A stretch of DNA of 27,744 nt from JAUVAV01 sp965371665 (lineage in GTDB: Bacteria; Oederibacteriota; JAAXVQ01; JAUVAV01). Within the stretch, counting starts at the first letter, position 1. Each line of letters opens with the position of its first letter. Shown here in pieces: positions 1 to 5,403 of this stretch. The position numbers were made by a program, and so were the translations under genes. The stretch spans positions 1 through 27,744 of the forward strand of contig CBDUZI010000033.1 of assembly GCA_965371665.1 (NCBI GenBank). The letters run 5' to 3'. The notes beneath the pieces were generated by a model. The model was not told the origin of the DNA, searched no databases, and saw only the letters and a program-made list of their open reading frames with translations.

Positions 1-2
1 AC

Positions 3-100
3 TTTCCCCCTTTGAAAAAGGGGGATTGAGGGGGATTTTGCATATGAAAACGGGCGTTTTATTGATTAAATCCCCCCTGCCCCCTTTACAAAAGAGGGAG
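3..100. repeat. Compound CCCCCTTT/AAAGGGGG hairpin repeat
   Basis: Two half-elements face each other. The left half runs CCCCCTTTG, AAAAAGGGGG, then GGGGGATTT. After a spacer of about 28 nt the right half is the inverse (AAATCCCCCC...CCCCTTT...AAAGAGGGA). The same layout is seen at 8621-8745 and, inside a larger element, at 16974-17096. The right half overlaps the last codons of the DUF559 gene, so the tail of that protein is repeat-derived. The element may start before the window. Confidence 0.8.
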
Positions 101-494
101 AATGACTAAAGTCCGACAGGCTCCTAGTGAAATTCCTTATAAACAGAGTTGCGACACAGTCTCCGCTCGCGGGGGAGGGTTGGGGAGAAGGCAAAGCGTG
201 GCGATCATATAACGCTCTCCGGATTTGCTCCAAAACAGCTATAGTGTTTTTCAAGGCGTCCGTGTCGCTGAATCGGATCACGCGATAGCCCTCTTTAATC
301 AGAAAAACCGTTCTCCTGGTGTCCCGCTCAATCTGCTGATAATGTTGCCCGCCATCCAATTCCACAACCAACTTCCCGCCATAACAACAAAAGTCCACGA
401 CATAGGGGCCGATGGGTTTTTGGCGGACGAATTTTATCCCTTCAAACCGGTTGGCCCGCAGATAATACCAGAGCTTTCTCTCGGCATCCGTCAT
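66..494 (-). CDS. DUF559 (Vsr-like PDDEXK) endonuclease-family protein, 5' end probably frameshifted
   Basis: The 142-residue product matches the DUF559 family, a small PDDEXK/Vsr-like nuclease fold. Residues 1-95 hold the family core: MTDAERKLWYYLR near the start, then VVDF, then KLVVELDGGQH with the acidic E-x-D pair expected in the active site, then GYRVIRF. The annotated ATG at 494 is probably not the native start. Upstream codons in the same frame read RDKKTEFAKTLRAG, which looks like the usual DUF559 N-terminus, but they have no start codon. An ATG at 541-543 with a GGGAGG-like site upstream lies one base out of frame, separated by a run of seven A residues (524-530). Removing one A would join them. 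From about residue 100 (PSPQPSPASG) to the end, the protein is read-through into repeat sequence. The gene stands alone and its activity is doubtful. Confidence 0.75.
   Translation of the reverse strand: MTDAERKLWYYLRANRFEGIKFVRQKPIGPYVVDFCCYGGKLVVELDGGQHYQQIERDTRRTVFLIKEGYRVIRFSDTDALKNTIAVLEQIRRALYDRHALPSPQPSPASGDCVATLFIRNFTRSLSDFSHSPSFVKGAGGI
104..127. repeat. Solo repeat end: CTAAAGTCCGACAGGCTCCTAG
   Basis: Seventeen bases of this sequence (AGTCCGACAGGCTCCTA) recur at 3541-3557, and 13 of them (as AGCCTGTCGGACT) at 27701-27713. The GACTAAA...GGCTCCTAG layout resembles the terminal sequence of the TA-flanked MITEs at 21751, 23172 and 27543. I read it as a stray end of a related element. 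It lies inside the repeat-derived 3' end of the DUF559 gene. Confidence 0.55.
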
Positions 495-723
495 GCCCGC
501 TCGAAGCGTTTTAGCGAATTCTGTTTTTTTGTCTCTCGCGCATGCGCCCCCTCCCTAACCCTCCCCCGTAAATGGTGGAGGGAATGACTTTAAAAGCATT
601 CGTTCTATGGCAGTCATGACCCGTAAACGGTTACAAATCAATTTCAAGGTATAATTATATCATAGTTTTCCAAGAAATGAGCTTTCGCCCGAATGGTGAA
701 AAATGGATTGAGAAGTTAGAATG

Positions 724-816
724 TTTGCACCCCGAAGGGGTGAAACATACCAGCCCAGGGCATCGCCCTGGGAATATGGGCACACAGTATGTTTTAGCCC
801 TGAAAGGGCGAAACAT
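724..816 (+). repeat. Compound three-hairpin repeat, copy A
   Basis: Three small hairpins in a row: CACCCCGAAGGGGTG, GCCCAGGGCATCGCCCTGGG and GCCCTGAAAGGGC, each with stems of 5-8 bp, separated by GAAACATA-type spacers. A second copy in inverted orientation lies at 955-1046. Repeats of this design are widespread in uncultured and PVC/FCB bacteria; the family assignment is from general knowledge. Confidence 0.8.
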
Positions 817-954
817 AGTTAGTCATTTTTAAATATCATTGCCATAAATATTGCTCCCTAGCCGGACTGCAATGGCTTTTGTTCTGTTCTTGGTACTAAA
901 AACGATGTGAAGAATAATTCGGGATAATGACTGTGCCATAACACTTCCCCTTGA

Positions 955-1046
955 GATGTTTCGCCCTTTCAGGGCTTGATGGGGTGGTGGTGTCTATAAC
1001 CCAGAGCGTTGCTCTGGGCTATTATGTGTCACCCCGTTGGGGTGCC
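955..1046 (-). repeat. Compound three-hairpin repeat, copy B (inverted)
   Basis: Same unit as 724-816 on the other strand: GCCCTTTCAGGGC, CCCAGAGCGTTGCTCTGGG and CACCCCGTTGGGGTG. The sequences differ by substitutions that keep the stems paired, for example AGAGC/GCTCT replacing AGGGC/GCCCT, which suggests the hairpin itself is maintained. Confidence 0.8.
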
Positions 1047-1147
1047 TTTTTTTTAAATCATCAATAAATACCCCAACCCCTAAATAGATTGGAGATGTCC
1101 GCGAAACCGGAAAACCGCGACTTCTCGCGGGAAATAGCATGGTGATT

Positions 1148-1303
1148 TTATACTATCTTTTCGGTGTGTCTGCTAAATGTGGGGGAGATCACAACGTCCC
1201 CGATGACTATTGAAAACCAATTACCGACATCCTGGGTTTCTTGCTGACCTTTATAAATTCCGCCGCTGATGGCAGCACTGCCGATAGCAATAAAGCTAAT
1301 CAT
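1148..1303 (-). CDS. Putative 51-residue small protein downstream of the lipoprotein
   Basis: An ATG-to-TAA frame of 51 residues begins MISFIAIGSAAISGGIYKG and ends in SRHTEKIV. The first 17 residues are hydrophobic and glycine/serine-rich, like a short membrane helix; the rest is soluble (QQETQDVGNWFSIVIGDVV). It starts 29 nt after the stop of the 1333-2031 lipoprotein gene on the same strand, so the two may share a transcript. The site before the ATG is A-rich with no clear Shine-Dalgarno, which lowers confidence. I do not recognise the family. The residue pattern looks protein-like, but no homology can be checked here. Confidence 0.42.
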   Translation of the reverse strand: MISFIAIGSAAISGGIYKGQQETQDVGNWFSIVIGDVVISPTFSRHTEKIV

Positions 1304-1332
1304 TTTTTGAAATTGGTAAGTAACCGCAATCT

Positions 1333-2031
1333 CTATTTTTTCTTTTTCTTCTTTTTTCTTGCCTTATAAAAGTATACTATCAGCGGAATGACTAATGTTG
1401 TAAGCAACCATCTCCAGTGTTCTTTAAAAAACAAACCGGCCGTATATAAAGGATTGACAGATATTTTTATTTTTTTGGATAAGACGCTGCGTGTCGTACT
1501 TTCGCGTTTTCCATTAGGAAGTCTGATACGAACAATTACATCAAGATCAAGAAAATGCTCACCAGCATTCAGCGGCGTAACATACCATATCCAGGAGGTA
1601 AACTGACTCACTGGCACAAAGCGATCTTCCTCCTGTGGTTTCTGAATGTCAAAGGCATCGCCTGATAATTCAACCCGCATTTCCGGGCCTACTTTGACCA
1701 GCTCTTCCCAAACAATCTTGCCTGACTTATCCAGACCATGCTGTAAATCAGCCTGATCACTGCGGCTTAAACGGACTTCGATACGTTCTTTCTTCCCGAC
1801 TTTCATTTTTTCTGAATAAGCCATTGCGAATTTTCCGAATTTAAGTTTTGCTACATAATCATCAAAAAACCGGTTTAAGCCATTACCATAAAGCGGGGAA
1901 GGTGGTGGTGACTCTCTGCGGTTCTCCGTTGCAGATTCCGGTATATCCTGCTGGTAATTGCCACCACAACCAAAAAGTCCTATACTGGTCATACAATAAC
2001 CTAATAGAATTAAGTAGCTTACCACTCTCAC
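1333..2031 (-). CDS. Lipoprotein with C-terminal membrane helix, function unknown
   Basis: The product has 232 residues and starts at GTG (2029-2031), with AAGGAG eight bases upstream. Residues 1-21 are a signal sequence ending in the lipobox LFGC, so Cys22 should be lipidated. Residues 50-195 look like a beta-rich domain, with the segment WIWYVTPLNAGEHFLDLDVIVRI followed by a KIKISVNP strand. Residues 205-222 (HWRWLLTTLVIPLIVYFY) form one membrane helix, followed by a tail with seven consecutive lysines from an A-rich run. Having both a lipid anchor and a C-terminal helix is unusual. A similar beta-domain plus LLTTLVIPL-type helix occurs, as far as I recall, in uncharacterised membrane proteins near effector or CHAT-type genes, but that is memory, not a demonstrated match. 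Function unknown. Confidence 0.72.
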   Translation of the reverse strand: MRVVSYLILLGYCMTSIGLFGCGGNYQQDIPESATENRRESPPPSPLYGNGLNRFFDDYVAKLKFGKFAMAYSEKMKVGKKERIEVRLSRSDQADLQHGLDKSGKIVWEELVKVGPEMRVELSGDAFDIQKPQEEDRFVPVSQFTSWIWYVTPLNAGEHFLDLDVIVRIRLPNGKRESTTRSVLSKKIKISVNPLYTAGLFFKEHWRWLLTTLVIPLIVYFYKARKKKKKKK

Positions 2032-2058
2032 CTTGTTGGCTCCTTATAGGTCTGGATA

Positions 2059-2259
2059 TCATATGTTTTGCAAGATTGCGTAATTATATCCGGAGTTATT
2101 TTGCATGTCAATAATAAAAAGGGGACGTTGTGGACTTCCCCGTTCCCTCTCAAATAATTTTCGTCTCTCAATACCCCAAATTATTATGTGATAAATCCCG
2201 CCCGGTATGGGTTCCCCGTCTTGGCGTATTGCCTTAGACAGTTTTCTTTGCCTTTTCAT
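2059..2259 (-). pseudogene. N-terminal fragment of a REP-associated tyrosine transposase (Y1_Tnp family)
   Basis: The 66-residue frame begins MKRQRKLSKAIRQDG, then GGIYHIIIWGIERRKLFERE. This resembles the N-terminus of REP-associated (TnpA_REP/RAYT) HUH transposases, where GALYHII.RGIERRKIF precedes the catalytic region. The HUH motif and catalytic tyrosine of the full-length protein (normally 150-300 residues) are missing. After about residue 40 the similarity ends (GSPQRPLFIID), so this is a decayed remnant. It sits among palindromic repeats, the kind of element this family moves. Confidence 0.55.
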
Positions 2260-2341
2260 TCAACTTTTGCAAATTTAGCTTTTTGTGTCTTTTTAAATAG
2301 CATCAGATGCTTTTTGACAAACGGTTATATTCAAACCGCTG

Positions 2342-2411
2342 TAAAATCCCCCTTTTTCAAAGGGGAACTTCCCCCCCTTTTTCAAAAAGGGGGGCAAGGG
2401 GGGATTTTATA
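2342..2411. repeat. CCCCCTTTTT/AAAAAGGGGG compound hairpin repeat
   Basis: AAAATCCCCCTTTTTCAAAG leads into CCCCCCCTTTTTCAAAAAGG and closes with GGGGGGATTTT, giving nested palindromes. It belongs to the same family as 3-100, 3478-3514 and 8621-8745. It lies just outside the left arm of the 45-bp inverted repeat unit (2435-3427). Confidence 0.8.
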
Positions 2412-2573
2412 AATATGCAAAAGTTGAGTTAATTTTTTCTATATTGCGCTCACTTACTGACTAACCAACGTCCCGGATTCCTGTTCAACTTCACTAATAA
2501 GTACTTAGAGTCAGGTTTTGTAATATCACAACTTAATTATTACGATCTTTAGTGTGATTCCAGGACACCACAT

Positions 2574-3116
2574 TTATTTATTTGAATTAAGTAAACAGTC
2601 CCTTAAACTCTTTTTCACTTCAGCGCAATCTTGTACAACAACTAATTGCTCTGTTATATACTCCAGCTTAACCGGACCCGGATACCCAGCTTCTACATGT
2701 GGCACCACTCGCTGCGACCACTTTTCCTGCTCTTTCCATTTTACCCATGATGCCAGTTTCTTGAACTCGCTTTTAGCAAGAAACAATATTGAAATTGAGG
2801 ACGTCTCCCGCAATGGATTTGTCGGTAAACATTTATATACATGCTCTTCAAATTCTCTAGTTTTGTAATTTCTATAGTCAAAGAAAGACACACAATTCAT
2901 AAGTCTAAAAAAACCATTTACCGAATTACCAAATAACGATTCCCATGCCAAAGATTGGTTGGATAATATCATGCCACTTTCTTCAATAGACGGCATATTA
3001 TAAGTTGGTGTTACATGGAACACCCGACCTCTGAGTTTAGGCATCAGATCTTCTACTGATTCTATTCTTATAAAAGATTTTTTCACTTCCAATTCTTTCC
3101 CATAAGCAACCACCAC
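2574..3116 (-). CDS. Uncharacterised 180-residue protein, possibly ADP-ribosyltransferase-like
   Basis: The frame opens with GTG at 3116; a second GTG follows directly, and AGGTGG overlaps the start, so the exact start is uncertain. I do not recognise a named family. Residues 30-55 read GRVFHVTPTYNMPSIEESGMIL. A His in a short strand followed by N-x-P-S-I-x-x-x-G resembles the first motif of DarT/ADP-ribosyltransferase-like and RNA phosphotransferase-like folds. A NCVSFFDYRN segment comes near residue 74 and a PGPVKLEYITEQLVVV segment near residues 145-160, where such folds carry the catalytic Glu. This is inference from pattern only. No membrane segment or signal peptide is seen. The gene is alone within the inverted-repeat unit, so it may be cargo, or one half of a toxin-antitoxin pair whose partner is missing. 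Confidence 0.65.
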   Translation of the reverse strand: MVVAYGKELEVKKSFIRIESVEDLMPKLRGRVFHVTPTYNMPSIEESGMILSNQSLAWESLFGNSVNGFFRLMNCVSFFDYRNYKTREFEEHVYKCLPTNPLRETSSISILFLAKSEFKKLASWVKWKEQEKWSQRVVPHVEAGYPGPVKLEYITEQLVVVQDCAEVKKSLRDCLLNSNK

Positions 3117-3226
3117 CTAAAATTTGCAAGGACGTTCCTTAACTTAATACCTGAATTTTGCACCGAAATCCAATTTTCTATTCAGCCACAACTTAATGCG
3201 CTTTTCCTACCGGCGTTATTGGCACT

Positions 3227-3250
3227 CCGTGCAAGAAATTTCTTGCACGG
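3227..3250. repeat. 24-nt perfect palindrome
   Basis: CCGTGCAAGAAA followed at once by its exact inverse. There is no loop, so it suits a dimeric protein site or a cruciform better than an RNA hairpin. It lies about 110 bp upstream of the GTG start of the 2574-3116 gene, inside the inverted-repeat unit. Confidence 0.7.
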
Positions 3251-3477
3251 AAACCGAAATATTCTCAAGCGGCTAGTGGCAAAACCTTTCGCCGCTTATC
3301 CAAATATTTAAGAAAATTCATCAACCCTTCAGCCCAAGCGCCATGCATTGAATATTTAACCACGTCGGAAATCATCATAAATAATCCGGGACGTTGGTTA
3401 GTCAGTAAGTGGGCGCAATATAGAAAATGAATTACCGGGAGCAAGCCCCAGGGTATCTAACCTGATTTATTATTTGT

Positions 3478-3514
3478 AAAATCCCCCTTCATCCCCCTTT
3501 TTTAAAGGGGGAAC
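3478..3514. terminator. CCCCCTTT hairpin repeat acting as terminator after the PPi-phosphofructokinase
   Basis: On the minus strand, 48 bases after the pfp stop codon, the sequence reads CCCCCTTTAAAAAAGGGGG, ATGAA, then GGGGGATTTT. This is a GC-rich stem followed by a short T run, so this member of the repeat family could end the transcript. AGTCCGACAGGCTCCTA (3541-3557) lies between the stop codon and the hairpin. Confidence 0.5.
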
Positions 3515-3540
3515 CTTGGAAAAAATGTCTTCTTTTGTTA

Positions 3541-3557
3541 AGTCCGACAGGCTCCTA
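3541..3557. repeat. Solo repeat end AGTCCGACAGGCTCCTA
   Basis: Exact copy of the 17 bases at 110-126. It lies 6 bases beyond the stop codon of pfp and adjoins the CCCCCTTT hairpin, as the copy at 104-127 adjoins the one at 3-100. The two motifs may therefore travel together as one composite repeat. Confidence 0.55.
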
Positions 3558-3562
3558 ACGCA

Positions 3563-5389
3563 TTAAATAATCTTCATGTCCTCTCCCAGGTTGAAATCCA
3601 ACCCGGCGCAACCTTGATTTAACGCCACGGTTATGGGAAGCTGGCCCGCTACCGGGCCCCAGAGCTGGCGGGGACCGGGGGATGAGAAGCAATCCTCTCC
3701 GGCCCAGCGTTCGCGGACCGAGAGAAAGTATTTAAAAGCCGGCGAATCGGTCTCAACCAGGGCTTTTTCAATCACCATCTCTTCCCGGCCGTGCCGCAGT
3801 TCTACATGTATCAACCCGGTCAAGGGCAGGGCCAGGGCCTCGCCGCCGCAATTGAGGGCGCTTATAGCCACCATGTAACCTGTCTTGCCGGCCAGGGCCA
3901 GGGATCCGGCCGTCAGCCCTAAATTAAAAGTATAAGCCGCGTCAAAACGGCTGGGCGCTCCGCAGCGTCCTTCATACCCAAAGAAATGACTATTGGTGGC
4001 AAATTTAGACTTTACAAACATCTCGACTTGCTCCGGCGCCAGATCTATCTGCCCTTCCGCCTGGCCGATAAAGGGCGCCGGATTGATTTTCATTTCGTGC
4101 AGACGCACAGTCACCATTTCAATTAGTAATTTTTCGGTTGGAATCTGGGAAACCTGGAGATTACCGTGGGAATCGCGGTCCAGGAGAAGCATATTCTCAA
4201 ATTCGTGCGGCAGGGAAGCCATCAATTTGACCGACTCGGCCGATATTTTTCCATAGATGAAATCCTTTTTCTCCGACATGGTATTAATCTCGCTTAAAAG
4301 CCGGGCCGAATCAGCCATCACCTGATTAAGTTCCTTGATCAGAATCTTCATTTCCGGGATAAATTCGATCAACCCTTCGGGAATCAGAACCACGCCGTGG
4401 TTAATCCCCTGGCCTGCCCGCCGGGCTACAGCCCGGCAGACAATATCCACAATCTCGTGCAAAGAGAGTTTTTTTTCCTCGAGTTCTTCCGAGATAAAGG
4501 CAATGGCCGGCTTGGCCTGCAAGGCAACTTCCAGGGCCACATGACTGGCGCTGCGTCCCATGAGCTTGACAAAATGCCAATATTTCCGGGAAGAGGGCGT
4601 ATCCTGGAGGATGTTGCCGACCAGCTCGGAATATATTTTCGTGGCCGTATCAAAGCCGAAGGAAATCGGGAGCAGCGATCCGGCCTGGAGATCGCCATCA
4701 ATGGTTTTGGGAACCCCGAGTACCTGTACGCCCCGCCCATCAGCATGCACGTTCTCAAAAAGATACTCGGCCAATACAGCGGCATTGGTATTGGAATCAT
4801 CGCCGCCGACAATCACCAGGGCATCCACTCTCTGGTCACGGCAGACCGCTTTAACCTGCTTGAACTGCTCATGGTTCTTGATCTTGGTACGGTCCGTACC
4901 TAAAAAATCAAATCCGCCGGTATTCAAAAGCCGGGCTAAATCTTCTTCCTTGATCTCAAATAACCTGCCTCCCAGCAGTCCTTTGGGCCCGTCTTTCACT
5001 CCCAGCAAGACATTATCCGGACCCAGGGCTTTTTTTAAACCCGCTAAAACATTATGCCCTCCGGCCGCCGGACCGCCGGAAAACAGGACCGCCACGCGTT
5101 TCCCGGATACCCTGGGTCGGTTCGCCACATCCGCCTTTAAAACCCGGTCCCCGGTCAGGGGATATAATTTCGGAAAAGCTTCGGCCACCCGGCTTAGATC
5201 CCGGTTTTCCGCCAGCTTCTCTTCCGACAATTTGAATCCGGCCGGCGCGATTTTTCCGTTTTCATTAAAAGCTTTTTTCACGGGCAGAGGAAGATTCCTC
5301 ACCTCCCTCTCAAACAGCGAGCGGTTTTTTTCGGTTTCCGCCCACGCCCGGATTAAATCCGGATTAGCGGTTTTAGTGCTGGATGACAT
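3563..5389 (-). CDS. pfp: PPi-dependent 6-phosphofructokinase (diphosphate-fructose-6-phosphate 1-phosphotransferase)
   Basis: This cytoplasmic enzyme reversibly phosphorylates fructose 6-phosphate to fructose 1,6-bisphosphate with pyrophosphate. The frame can be extended to TTG at 5395, but ATG at 5389 is the better start: a perfect AAGGAGG (5397-5403) lies seven bases before it and only one base before the TTG. Counting from TTG (subtract two for the ATG start), SGGPAAGGHN is at 106-115, GGDDS at 197-201, VPKTIDGDL at 228-236 and MGRSASH at 279-285. The Asp in GGDD and the Lys in PKTIDGD are the residues that separate PPi-users from ATP-users. The ~608-residue length fits the long PfpB-type family, which is normally about 550, with an extra N-terminal segment. 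The ribosome site overlaps the stop codon of the RND gene upstream, so the two are probably co-transcribed. Confidence is high. Confidence 0.93.
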   Translation of the reverse strand: MSSSTKTANPDLIRAWAETEKNRSLFEREVRNLPLPVKKAFNENGKIAPAGFKLSEEKLAENRDLSRVAEAFPKLYPLTGDRVLKADVANRPRVSGKRVAVLFSGGPAAGGHNVLAGLKKALGPDNVLLGVKDGPKGLLGGRLFEIKEEDLARLLNTGGFDFLGTDRTKIKNHEQFKQVKAVCRDQRVDALVIVGGDDSNTNAAVLAEYLFENVHADGRGVQVLGVPKTIDGDLQAGSLLPISFGFDTATKIYSELVGNILQDTPSSRKYWHFVKLMGRSASHVALEVALQAKPAIAFISEELEEKKLSLHEIVDIVCRAVARRAGQGINHGVVLIPEGLIEFIPEMKILIKELNQVMADSARLLSEINTMSEKKDFIYGKISAESVKLMASLPHEFENMLLLDRDSHGNLQVSQIPTEKLLIEMVTVRLHEMKINPAPFIGQAEGQIDLAPEQVEMFVKSKFATNSHFFGYEGRCGAPSRFDAAYTFNLGLTAGSLALAGKTGYMVAISALNCGGEALALPLTGLIHVELRHGREEMVIEKALVETDSPAFKYFLSVRERWAGEDCFSSPGPRQLWGPVAGQLPITVALNQGCAGLDFNLGEDMKII

Positions 5390-5396
5390 ACTCAAT

Positions 5397-5403
5397 CCTC
5401 CTT
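5397..5403 (-). promoter_or_regulatory. Shine-Dalgarno AAGGAGG that fixes the pfp start
   Basis: A full-consensus site seven bases from ATG (5387-5389). It includes part of the stop codon of the RND gene, so terminating ribosomes could re-initiate on pfp. Confidence 0.8.

Larger units (their letters stand above)
545..1147. other. Gene-free spacer with two inverted compound hairpin repeats
   Basis: No coding region is supported here. Apart from the two repeats listed separately (724-816 and 955-1046), the sequence is AT-leaning and unremarkable. The first 40 bases contain a CCCTAACCCTCCCCC stretch like the CCCCAACCCTCCCCC stretch inside the end of the DUF559 gene, so that gene is bracketed by related C-rich sequence. 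Confidence 0.6.
2435..3427. mobile_element. ~993-bp unit bounded by 45-bp inverted repeats, carrying one gene
   Basis: The left arm (2435-2479, starting TTTTCTATATTGCGC and ending CCGGATT) and the right arm (3383-3427, inverted) match at 44 of 45 positions; the one difference is GCGCTCAC versus GCGCCCAC. Between them lie a single 180-codon gene on the minus strand, a 24-nt perfect palindrome and non-coding sequence. No transposase is present, so this would be a non-autonomous or gene-mobilising element. CCCCCTTT repeats lie just outside both ends. Alternatively the arms are two fragments of one older repeat. Confidence 0.5.

Noticed and set aside
225..587. Plus-strand 120-codon frame across the DUF559 gene
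   Set aside because: It is the complement of the nuclease codons and of flanking C-rich repeat sequence.
3251..3427. Minus-strand frame reading LLTNQRPGLFMMISDVVKYS and further, through the right 45-bp arm
   Set aside because: It resembles a protein fragment but is short, has no ribosome site, and part of it lies in the inverted repeat, so coding cannot be supported.
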